This document shows, piece by piece, positions 1 through 6,380 of a stretch of 7,695 nt of DNA. Origin of the DNA: Pseudomonadota bacterium (GTDB lineage: Bacteria; Pseudomonadota; Alphaproteobacteria; Rhizobiales; Aestuariivirgaceae); assembly GCA_016522385.1 (NCBI GenBank), contig JAEKFU010000719.1, positions 1 through 7,695 of the forward strand, read 5' to 3'. How positions within the stretch are numbered: the stretch's first letter is position 1; the number at the start of each line of letters is the position of its first letter. Under the pieces are notes generated by a model. It ran no database searches. It had not been told where the DNA came from and saw only the letters and a program-made list of their open reading frames with translations. Both the position numbers and the translations under genes were made by a program.

Positions 1-1484
1 CGGGCAGGGCCCTCATGAACCGACAAATAGCTGCCAACGCCGTGACCAGTGCCGTGGTCGAAGTCGAGTCCTGCGTTCCACAGTGCCATGCGGGCCAGTA
101 CATCAAGATTACCGCCAGTCGTGCCAACAGGAAAGCGGGTCAGGGTAAGATTGATCATACCTTTAAGGACCCGGGTGAACCGGTCCTTCATTTCTGCTGT
201 CGGGTCCCCGACAATCAGCGTGCGGGTGATATCGGTCGTACCGTCAACATACTGGGCGCCTGAGTCGATTAGATAGATCTCACCGGGCTTGATGGGAAGA
301 TTGGACTGGTTCGAGACCCGATAATGCGGGATCGCCGCGTGGGGTCCAGCTGCAGAGATCGAATCGAAAGAAATATCCTTCAGTTCTCCGGTTTCTGTCC
401 GGAAGCCCTCCAGCTTCTTGGCGACGGCAATCTCGTCAAGCTTTCGCGATGGCGCCTCGCGGTCGAACCAGGCGAGGAACCGGACCATGGCGGCACCGTC
501 GCGCTTGTGGGCGGCGCGGGCGCCTTCTTGTTCAATCGGGTTCTTCTTCGCTTTGGCGAGAATGCAGGGGTCAGGTGTCTCAACCACCGTGGCGCCGGCA
601 TCGGTAAGGATTGTGTGAATAGCGTGCGGTGCCGTCTCCGTATCAAGGGCGACCCGCTTGTTGCCTTTGCCAAGGTCTTTAAGCGCGGCCGCCAGGTTTT
701 CGCGCGGTTCCAAGACGGCGACCTTCCGCAGTGCCGCTTTGGCATCTTCCGGTACGCGGTCAGGATGGATAAACAGGATAGCTGGTTCGCCGGTCCGGAT
801 GACTGCAAAAGCAAGCGCAACCGGATTGTGTGCAATGTCATGGCCTCGGATATTGAAAGCCCAGGCGACAGAGTCCGGCAGTGTCAACACAGTGGCATCG
901 GCCCGCTTGTCGCGCAGAAGTTTATTGATGTCGGATAATTTGTCTTCACTGGAAACACCGGCAAATTGCAGGGGCTGCGCCTCGATCGGTGCATTCGGGT
1001 GAACCGGCTGATCGCTCCAGATTTCATCAACCAGGTTACTGTCGACGGGCAGGAGCCTGGCGCCTGCCTTTGCGCAGGCCTTGGCAAATCGTTTGACCTG
1101 TGATCCGGTCAGCAGCCAGGGATCATACCCGAGCGTTTGATCCGCCTGGAGCGCGTTCTCTATCCATTCGGCCGGGGGTTCTTCGATCAGATGTTTCGGC
1201 GTGATGATCGCGGTGTCCACCTGTTCGGCAATCTGGATCGTGTAGCGTCCGTCAACAAAAATAACCGCACTGTGGGCTAGAACGACTGCCAGCCCGGCGG
1301 AACCTGAAAAGCCAGTCAGCCAGCGCAGCCTGTCCGCATAGGCGGCGACATACTCGCCCTGGTGCTCATCAGCACGCGGCACAATGTATCCATCAAGCGC
1401 CAGTTCCGCTATACGGCCTCTCAGCGCATTGATCCGTTCTGCACTCTTGGAGCTGTCGGTGATATCGTCAAAGGACTGGAACAT
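1..1484 (-). CDS. pepP: Xaa-Pro aminopeptidase (aminopeptidase P, M24B), 3' end cut off by the window
   Basis: Removes the N-terminal residue from peptides whose second residue is proline; a cytosolic two-metal enzyme. The minus strand reads open for 494 codons from ATG 1484 to the left edge, without a stop. The first ~320 residues fit the two creatinase-like N-terminal domains of the long (about 600-residue) form, for example LRWLTGFSGSAG near residue 53 and FVDGRYTIQ near 76. The catalytic pita-bread domain follows: metal ligands D407 (LIDSGAQY), D418 (GTTDITRT) and H481 (DHGTGHGVG), with the conserved active-site histidine H490 in VHEGP. The two glutamate ligands and the C-terminal domain should lie beyond the edge, roughly 110 residues. 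ATG 1484 is preceded by AAGGG at a suitable distance. No frameshift was seen. The family call is firm; orthology to any particular characterised PepP is inferred. Confidence 0.93.
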   Translation of the reverse strand, partial: MFQSFDDITDSSKSAERINALRGRIAELALDGYIVPRADEHQGEYVAAYADRLRWLTGFSGSAGLAVVLAHSAVIFVDGRYTIQIAEQVDTAIITPKHLIEEPPAEWIENALQADQTLGYDPWLLTGSQVKRFAKACAKAGARLLPVDSNLVDEIWSDQPVHPNAPIEAQPLQFAGVSSEDKLSDINKLLRDKRADATVLTLPDSVAWAFNIRGHDIAHNPVALAFAVIRTGEPAILFIHPDRVPEDAKAALRKVAVLEPRENLAAALKDLGKGNKRVALDTETAPHAIHTILTDAGATVVETPDPCILAKAKKNPIEQEGARAAHKRDGAAMVRFLAWFDREAPSRKLDEIAVAKKLEGFRTETGELKDISFDSISAAGPHAAIPHYRVSNQSNLPIKPGEIYLIDSGAQYVDGTTDITRTLIVGDPTAEMKDRFTRVLKGMINLTLTRFPVGTTGGNLDVLARMALWNAGLDFDHGTGHGVGSYLSVHEGPA

Positions 1485-1931
1485 AGCCCTTCATAAAGCC
1501 TTGCTGGCAGTGTCGCAATGGTCACTGCAAGATCCGAAACTGGCCTTTATTTCGTTAATGTTGCGTCGCACAAAATTTCGATTTTTGTTTATTGATTGTG
1601 CAGTTTTCACAAGTTTCGGCTTGGCGGCGACCGAAGGTGCAGGTCGATCTTGTAAGCGTCACTTATCTATACGAAGTGATTCGGTTAACAATTTGTAATA
1701 TATAAATTTGTCTTGACCAACCAAATATGAACAGAAGGTGAATGGAGCTATGCATTTTTTGCAATTCTGATCGGCAAACTCAGCACTGGTACTGTGCATA
1801 TCGAATACAATATAAGGATTCACATGATGTTGCATTGCAGCAAGTGACGTAATCGATTGAATTGTACAACCGCAAGACGCGCTTTGCCCTTGGCAGGTCA
1901 CATGCGCAACCGGAAGAAGGACTGAAGTAAG
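1485..1931. other. Gene-free divergent intergenic region, AT-rich
   Basis: This region separates two divergently transcribed genes and should hold both promoters. It is clearly richer in A+T than its flanks, especially about 1540-1860. The motif AATTTGT occurs twice as a direct repeat (1690-1696 and 1705-1711). TTGACC at 1713-1718 resembles a -35 box but has no good -10 partner on the plus strand. On the minus strand a TATATT preceded 16 bp upstream by TTGGTT is a weak promoter candidate pointing towards the aminopeptidase. TGCC-CTT-GGCA is a small inverted repeat near 1886-1896. I see no convincing protein gene here: open frames are short, lack ribosome binding sites and resemble no family I know. 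A small RNA cannot be excluded from sequence alone. Confidence 0.5.
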
Positions 1932-2138
1932 ATGAGCACGATTGCTTTTGAATTTAACTCCGCGATCGTCGGATCGGTTGCCCGCGTGATTTCGGGTCCG
2001 TTCCGCGGTGTTGCAGGGTTCGCTGCCAACTACGTTGCCCGTAGCCGCGCCGAACGCGCGCTGGCTGCTTTAGATGACCGGCTGTTGCAAGACATCGGCC
2101 TCGCCCGTCATGAGATTCATGATAAGGTTTGGGGCTGA
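1932..2138 (+). CDS. DUF1127 (YjiS-like) small protein
   Basis: A 68-residue protein ending in the typical DUF1127 helix-turn-helix-like core: RSRAERALAALDDRLLQDIG then LARHEIHDKVWG (about residues 37-68). The hallmark is the L-DDRLL-DIGL-R-EI pattern, which is very common in alphaproteobacteria. The N-terminal 36 residues are a poorly conserved, mildly hydrophobic leader. ATG 1932 is preceded by AAGGA ten bases upstream, and the frame matches the expected family length. Family knowledge: short arginine-rich DUF1127 proteins in Agrobacterium and Rhodobacter have been linked to RNA turnover and phosphate metabolism. That role is not shown for this longer, less arginine-rich copy. It stands alone, with a hairpin and terminator immediately downstream, so it is probably a monocistronic transcript. 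Confidence 0.88.
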   Translation: MSTIAFEFNSAIVGSVARVISGPFRGVAGFAANYVARSRAERALAALDDRLLQDIGLARHEIHDKVWG

Positions 2139-2162
2139 ATGCACCGCTAAACCCCTACGCAC

Positions 2163-2176
2163 GGCCTCTTGAGGCC
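2163..2176. repeat. Perfect small hairpin between DUF1127 stop and terminator
   Basis: GGCCTC-TT-GAGGCC is a 6-bp perfect inverted repeat with a 2-base centre, 24 bases past the DUF1127 stop. It has no T-run of its own and lies 17 bases before the real terminator stem. It may add stability to the 3' untranslated region or be incidental. Confidence 0.4.
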
Positions 2177-2193
2177 AACCAAAGCGTAGTCCT

Positions 2194-2233
2194 AAAAGCG
2201 CCCGGCACTCCCTCCCCGCTGGGCGCTTTTTTT
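2194..2233 (+). terminator. Rho-independent terminator of the DUF1127 gene
   Basis: AAAAGCGCCC (2194-2203) pairs perfectly with GGGCGCTTTT (2221-2230). The stem can extend by three pairs (GGC with GCT, one G-U) to leave an 11-base pyrimidine-rich loop. Seven T residues (2227-2233) follow on the plus strand. On the minus strand the same stem ends in TTTT, so it could also work weakly for transcripts coming from prmA, although the 173-bp palindrome lies between. Confidence 0.9.
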
Positions 2234-2276
2234 GAAACTCGCAGCAGCTCTTGGTGCCGTGCTGCTTTATGGGTCG

Positions 2277-2449
2277 AGAGCGTTTCATGTTGATTTGGAA
2301 CCATTCTGACGGAGCGATTTTCCGGCATGGTCAAGTATTGTTCCGCAGGCCGTATCTGGATACGGGCAAGGAGCAATGCGCCGGATTTGCCGGAAAATCG
2401 CCCACCCCGGGGCAAGCAGAATTGATTCCAAATCAACATGAAACGCTCT
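2277..2449. repeat. 173-bp palindromic intergenic repeat element with 24-bp terminal inverted repeats (MITE-like)
   Basis: The left end (2277-2300) and right end (2426-2449) are perfect 24-bp inverted copies beginning AGAGCGTTTCATGTTGATTT. Pairing continues inward: ATTCTG 2303-2308 with CAGAAT 2417-2422, then a perfect 14-bp block GCGATTTTCCGGCA 2314-2327 with 2388-2401. At the centre is CCGTATC-TG-GATACGG (2350-2365). The unpaired stretches differ in length between arms, so this is an imperfect long hairpin rather than a simple palindrome. It encodes no transposase, and the short open frames inside it mirror each other because the DNA is palindromic. I see no clear target-site duplication. 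The structure fits a non-autonomous palindromic repeat family; I have an impression of having met similar ends in Rhizobiales genomes but cannot verify it. The right end overlaps the prmA stop codon. Confidence 0.85.
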
Positions 2450-3329
2450 AGCGCCGCCGAAGCCAGAGCGTGCTCCAGTCATCCAGCCGGATACGGCGAT
2501 GCAGTGTGAAATTCCGGTTGCGATAGGCTGCTAGAACCCAGCTTTCCTGACCGACCGTCAATCCTGACAAGACAATATCGCCATTAATTGCCGCAAGCGA
2601 CTTGATTGAGTGTGAAAGCAAGATCAGCGGGCGGGCCAAGATGTTTGCGAATATCAGATCATAAGGGGCTTGATGCGCAATGCGCGCGTTTTGCGTGCCA
2701 CTTGCCGTGATTACGTGAACAAGTGGTCCAGCGGCGTTATGGCGGACATTTGCTGCACTGACGCGCGTCGCCTCCGGGTCAATGTCAGTGGCAAAAGTGC
2801 CACATCGGGCGGTGCGGGCGGCAGCGATGGCCAGAATGCCGGTGCCACAGCCGATGTCCAACACCCGGTATGGGCGCCGAGCCTTGAGGATGCTGTCAAG
2901 GGCCATCAGGCAGCCGTGCGTGGAGCTATGGTGGCCAGTGCCAAAGGCCGTGCCGGCTTCTATATGAAGCGAAATACCACCGGGCCGGCGAATCTTGTGG
3001 TGTTCGCCGTATATGAAAAACCTTCCGGCAATAACCGGCGCTAACCCTTCCAGTGATGCCGCCACCCAATCCTTCTCGGGCAATGGCGCAACAGACAGTG
3101 TGTCGGTCGCTAGACCAATTTCTGACAACAATTGTGCCCGGTTGCCCTCATTGGGAGGTGTTTCGTAATAGGCGACGACCTGCCAGAGTTCCTGTGCTTC
3201 GTCGACCTGGTTCATCGACACGGCACTGGCCGTTGGATCGCCGGCCTTTTCGAGCGCAGCCATGAGACGATGGGCGTCAGGTTGCGTGAGGGCGCAGGAT
3301 GACAGCGTGTGTAGAACTGGTTTGGCCAT
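2448..3329 (-). CDS. prmA: Ribosomal protein L11 methyltransferase PrmA
   Basis: SAM-dependent enzyme that methylates lysines and the N-terminus of ribosomal protein L11. The 293-residue product has an N-terminal substrate-recognition domain (about 1-100), a linker, then a class I Rossmann methyltransferase domain. Diagnostic motifs are AFGTGHHSSTHGC (128-140, family AFGTG-H-TT), SAM motif I VLDIGCGTGILA (156-167), the acidic TDIDPEA (181-187) binding the ribose, and FANILARPL (227-235), which corresponds to the family ANIL motif. The C-terminus, STLWLRRR, resembles the usual PrmA ending, so the protein is probably full length. The TAG stop is formed by T2450 plus the first two bases of the palindromic repeat. 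The spacing upstream of ATG 3329 carries only a weak GAGAG-like ribosome binding site. It is divergent from the TetR gene, 96 bp away. Confidence 0.94.
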   Translation of the reverse strand: MAKPVLHTLSSCALTQPDAHRLMAALEKAGDPTASAVSMNQVDEAQELWQVVAYYETPPNEGNRAQLLSEIGLATDTLSVAPLPEKDWVAASLEGLAPVIAGRFFIYGEHHKIRRPGGISLHIEAGTAFGTGHHSSTHGCLMALDSILKARRPYRVLDIGCGTGILAIAAARTARCGTFATDIDPEATRVSAANVRHNAAGPLVHVITASGTQNARIAHQAPYDLIFANILARPLILLSHSIKSLAAINGDIVLSGLTVGQESWVLAAYRNRNFTLHRRIRLDDWSTLWLRRR

Positions 3330-3392
3330 TGACGGTGATGGAACTCTCTCAAATGATGAATTGTACGACTGTAAAATAACAAATCATGCCGT

Positions 3393-3405
3393 TAGATTTG
3401 ATCTA
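3393..3405. promoter_or_regulatory. Candidate operator in the prmA/TetR divergent promoter region
   Basis: TAGAT-TTG-ATCTA is a perfect inverted repeat with 5-bp arms, centred about 27 bases upstream of the TetR-type regulator start. TetR-family proteins usually bind short palindromes in their own promoters, so this is a plausible autoregulatory site. It is shorter than typical TetR operators, and the same intergenic region also contains the prmA promoter. The assignment is inference from position and symmetry only. Confidence 0.3.
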
Positions 3406-3425
3406 CAAACTGCAAGAGTTGGTCT

Positions 3426-4109
3426 ATGTCCGTTACCTATACCAGGGAAAGCGAAAAAGTGCGCCGGCAGGCCTTCGTTGATGCGACCATCGAGTGCCTG
3501 GCGGAATTCGGCTATCACGGCACGAGTGTCAGGCGGATTGCGGACAAGGCTGGTGTAGCTGCCGGCTTGCTGACCCATTATTTTGCCGGCAAGGAGGAAC
3601 TAATTGCTGCTGCATACCAGCAACTTTCCGATGCCACATTTGATCACGCCATTGCGGCAGCGGAGCGGGCAGGGGATGATCCGTGTCTTCGTTTCCGCGC
3701 CTTTATCACTGCGGGCTTTTTCGGGCCAGAACTACCGTTCAACATACTCAAGGTGTGGATCAATTTTTGGGCACTGACACTGACCGAACCACGGATCAGA
3801 GTCGCTCATGCTGAGACCTACGGCCGCTACCGCAATCAACTGGCGTTGTTGATAGAGCAATTGCTAACCAGTTCAGGCCAGTCCTGCAGTAGAGCGGATA
3901 TCGAAGCTTTGGCCATAGGCACAAATGCGGTAACCGATGGATTATGGCTCGAGTACAGCCTTGACCCGGACACGTTCGATGCCGAACAAGCGGTACAGAT
4001 TGCCTGCCGATTTGTCGGCCGAGGTCTCGGCATCGATCTGGGGTCCAGTCGTTCGGTATCCGCCCGCATGTTTCAACAGAAACCCTCAATCAGGAACGAA
4101 TCGTCATGA
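3426..4109 (+). CDS. TetR-family transcriptional regulator, BetI-like
   Basis: DNA-binding repressor-type protein of 227 residues. The N-terminal TetR helix-turn-helix is clear: RRQAFVDATIECLAEFGYHG (13-32) leads into TSVRRIADKAGVAAGLLTHY (33-52) and F-GKEELI (53-60). The wording RRQ..DAT..., AGVA.GLL.HYF and the C-terminal domain with a tryptophan-rich WINFWAL (111-117) resemble the choline-response regulator BetI and its relatives. However, there are no betaine genes here, so the ligand is unknown. The C-terminus extends about 20 residues past the usual family end. Its stop codon overlaps the start of the aminotransferase gene (ATGA at 4106-4109), indicating translational coupling. It probably controls this pair and perhaps itself through the inverted repeat just upstream. 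ATG 3426 has only a modest AAGAG ribosome binding site. Confidence 0.9.
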   Translation: MSVTYTRESEKVRRQAFVDATIECLAEFGYHGTSVRRIADKAGVAAGLLTHYFAGKEELIAAAYQQLSDATFDHAIAAAERAGDDPCLRFRAFITAGFFGPELPFNILKVWINFWALTLTEPRIRVAHAETYGRYRNQLALLIEQLLTSSGQSCSRADIEALAIGTNAVTDGLWLEYSLDPDTFDAEQAVQIACRFVGRGLGIDLGSSRSVSARMFQQKPSIRNESS

Positions 4110-5281
4110 ACTTTTCGACATTCGTCAGTCAGATCGGTGGTAAAGGCGCCAATGCCTGGAGACTGCATTCGAAGGCAGATGCGGATCGTCAAAATGGTGA
4201 AGACGTCATCGTACTCAGCATTGGTGATCCGGAATTCGAAACACCAACAAAGATCGTCGATAAGGCTGTCGAGCAGTTGAGGGCCGGCGATACCCACTAC
4301 ACGGGGGTGTCGGGGCGCGATGAATTGAAGGATGCGATTGCGCGCAATCATTTGCGCTTGAGCGGTCAGCGTGTCGGGCGCGAAAACGTTATCGTTCTGG
4401 CCGGCGCACAATGCGCCTTGTTTTGTGCATCGATGTGCATCGCTGGTGCTGGCGACGAGGCGATTACGTTTGATCCCATGTATGCCACCTACGAAGCCAC
4501 GATCCAGGCATCAGGTGCAAAGCTAGTCACCGTTCCGATGAACGCCAATAACGGGTTCAAGCCGGATCTTGAGGCACTAAAGGCGGCAATCACAGACCGC
4601 AGCAGAGCCATCTTTCTGACTACGCCGCACAATCCAACAGGGCTGGTGTTTGGCGAAAAGGAGCTGCGGATGGTCGCCGAACTGGCCATGGCCCATGACT
4701 TGTGGGTGGTTTCGGACGAAGTATATGCGGACCTGATCTTCGACGGCGCGCATATCTCCATTGCTAGCCTGCCGGGCATGGCCGAGCGGACCGTCACCGT
4801 CTCAAGCCTGTCGAAGTCGCGCAACATGCCTGGCTGGCGTACTGGCTGGGCTATTGGGCCTTCAGAGCTGATCGCTCACCTCAACAATCTTGCCCTGTGC
4901 ATGCTTTACGGGCTGCCGGGATTCATTCAAGATGCCGCGACACTTGCACTGAACGAGTGTGCCGATGAGCCAAAACGACTGACCGAAGTCTACCGGGCCC
5001 GACGTGATCTGGCAGTAATGCGACTGAACCAAATTCCGGGCCTGCGATGCACCGCGCCGCAGGCAGGAATGTTCGTCCTGTGTGACGTGCGCGGCACCGG
5101 GCTGACCAGCGATCAGTTCTGCTGGCAGCTGTACGATGAGACGGGCGTTGCGGTCCTTGACGCCGCTGGGCTTGGTGACTGCGCGGACGGTTTCTTCCGA
5201 ATGTCCTACACAACCTCGAAAGCCAAGCTGACCGACGCTTGTGATCGAATCTCACGGTTCTGCAATTCCATTATGGATTGA
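4106..5281 (+). CDS. PLP-dependent class I/II aminotransferase, similar to arginine:pyruvate transaminase AruH
   Basis: Cytosolic fold-type I aminotransferase of 391 residues, full length for the family. The visible active site includes IGDPEFETP near residue 39, HNPTG with N176, SDEVY with D204 and Y207 (PLP ring and O3' contacts), SSLSKSRNMPGWRTG with the Schiff-base lysine K237 and phosphate-binding R245, and the carboxylate-binding arginine R365 in FFRMSY. Stretches such as VLAGAQCALF (97-106), AHDLWVVSDEVY (196-207), ASLPGMAERT (220-229) and NLALCMLYG (261-269) agree closely with my memory of Pseudomonas AruH, which transfers the arginine amino group to pyruvate in the arginine transaminase pathway. 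The partner decarboxylase AruI is not in view, so the substrate is unproven; aspartate/aromatic or other basic amino acids are alternatives. The gene is coupled to the regulator upstream, and its 3' end overlaps the convergent flavoprotein gene. Confidence 0.92.
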   Translation: MNFSTFVSQIGGKGANAWRLHSKADADRQNGEDVIVLSIGDPEFETPTKIVDKAVEQLRAGDTHYTGVSGRDELKDAIARNHLRLSGQRVGRENVIVLAGAQCALFCASMCIAGAGDEAITFDPMYATYEATIQASGAKLVTVPMNANNGFKPDLEALKAAITDRSRAIFLTTPHNPTGLVFGEKELRMVAELAMAHDLWVVSDEVYADLIFDGAHISIASLPGMAERTVTVSSLSKSRNMPGWRTGWAIGPSELIAHLNNLALCMLYGLPGFIQDAATLALNECADEPKRLTEVYRARRDLAVMRLNQIPGLRCTAPQAGMFVLCDVRGTGLTSDQFCWQLYDETGVAVLDAAGLGDCADGFFRMSYTTSKAKLTDACDRISRFCNSIMD

Positions 5282-6380
5282 GCCAAGGCGGTTGCGGCGT
5301 GTCGAGACCGGTCAGCCGGGCGAGAGCAAAGCGCTGCATGACAGGCAGTTTGAGTATGATCGGTGCGATATAGTACTGGACGGCTCTGCTCATAAGGCTT
5401 TGCGATGTGAGTTGTCGGGTCTGCGTTTCTGTAAAAGCCAGAACCTTCTTGCCAACAGGGTGGCGCATCTCGGTGTAGCGCTCGGTTTGGCCTTCGGATA
5501 TCAGCCAGGCCAAGGTTGCAGCATCTTCTATTCCGAGATTCATGCCGCGGCCGCCGACAGGTGAGTGAATATGGGCGGCATCACCCGCAAGGAACACATT
5601 GCCTTGCTGGTAACTGCTGACCTGGCGATAGTTGATGCGGAATGCAGATTGCCAGAGCACATTTTCCACCTTGGCGCCGGGTGGCAGTCGGTTGAGAACG
5701 TCTGGATGATTGGTGACGAACCGGCATATGCCTTCGGACAGCGGAAAACAGCCGACAATGTTGCCAACATCAATCATCGCAACCGCCCGATCAAAGGGAT
5801 AGGGCCAGTCGCTGAGCTGCACATCTACCAGGCCGAATTCCTGAGGGTCGCTGACCCCATCAAAGCTGATGCCAAGTGTCTGGCGCACCCTGGAGCGCGC
5901 ACCGTCAGCACCGACCAGGATACCAGCAACATAGGCACCTTCCTGGAATGAGCAGAACTGCAAGCCTTCGGCCTGATTTACGTCGGTGAACACGGTGTGC
6001 CAGTTCACCGAAACACCCAACTCCTGGAGAACATCGATCATTACAGACTCGGTCTCGGCCTGAGGTAGCGCCAAGATAAAATTGAACCGGTGCGGTAGGT
6101 AGGAAAAGTCCAGGCGCATGAGTTCCTTGCCACTGGAACGGATGATAATTCCGTTGATCCGGTTGCCCCTGGCCAGGAGCCTTTCGGTGACCCCGGAGGT
6201 CTCGAGAATGTCAAGACTGCGGGCATGTATTGCCAGCGCCCGCGATTCCGGCGTCGGCCCGCGAGCATCATCAACAATGTGGACCTGCCGCCCGCGACGA
6301 GCCAACTCAATCGCCGCGGTCAATCCAGTGGGACCAGCGCCTGCTATAAGCACTCTGCGCCATAGCGCGTCTGCTGTCAT
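5271..6380 (-). CDS. FAD-dependent monooxygenase (FAD_binding_3, aromatic hydroxylase type)
   Basis: A 369-residue class A flavoprotein monooxygenase of the PHBH/UbiH/MhpA-like superfamily, which typically uses NAD(P)H and O2 to hydroxylate aromatic compounds. It has all three signatures: the N-terminal Rossmann GAGPTG (14-19), the DG motif GADGARSRVR (157-166) and the second FAD motif FLAGDAAHIHSPVGGRGMN (263-281). ESRALAIHARSLDIL (45-59) is the usual arginine-containing segment after the first Rossmann strand. The C-terminal ~45 residues are hydrophobic in patches but do not form an obvious thioredoxin-like domain, so this is the short form. The start (ATG 6380) overlaps the cytochrome stop (ATGA, 6377-6380), so the two are co-translated. 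Its stop lies 11 bp inside the end of the convergent aminotransferase gene. The substrate cannot be read from the sequence. Confidence 0.9.
   Translation of the reverse strand: MTADALWRRVLIAGAGPTGLTAAIELARRGRQVHIVDDARGPTPESRALAIHARSLDILETSGVTERLLARGNRINGIIIRSSGKELMRLDFSYLPHRFNFILALPQAETESVMIDVLQELGVSVNWHTVFTDVNQAEGLQFCSFQEGAYVAGILVGADGARSRVRQTLGISFDGVSDPQEFGLVDVQLSDWPYPFDRAVAMIDVGNIVGCFPLSEGICRFVTNHPDVLNRLPPGAKVENVLWQSAFRINYRQVSSYQQGNVFLAGDAAHIHSPVGGRGMNLGIEDAATLAWLISEGQTERYTEMRHPVGKKVLAFTETQTRQLTSQSLMSRAVQYYIAPIILKLPVMQRFALARLTGLDTPQPPWLNP

Noticed and set aside
324..938. Plus-strand open frame of 204 codons, and the minus frame at 380-841
   Set aside because: Both are out-of-frame shadows of the aminopeptidase P gene, which reads continuously from 1484 to the left edge with its metal-ligand motifs.
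1659..1901. Minus-strand open frame of 80 codons with several cysteines in the intergenic region
   Set aside because: It begins with GTG, has no ribosome binding site, lies in AT-rich non-coding DNA and resembles no family I know. The cysteine spacing is irregular.
2241..2266. Inverted repeat GCAGCA/TGCTGC between the terminator and the palindromic element
   Set aside because: Only 6 bp of arm separated by a wide loop, with no associated T-run. Compatible with chance.
2155..2482. Several short open frames on both strands over the palindromic element, with repeated MLIWN and NQHETL-like words
   Set aside because: The similar peptide words on both strands arise because the DNA is an inverted repeat. 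There is no family resemblance or coding signal.
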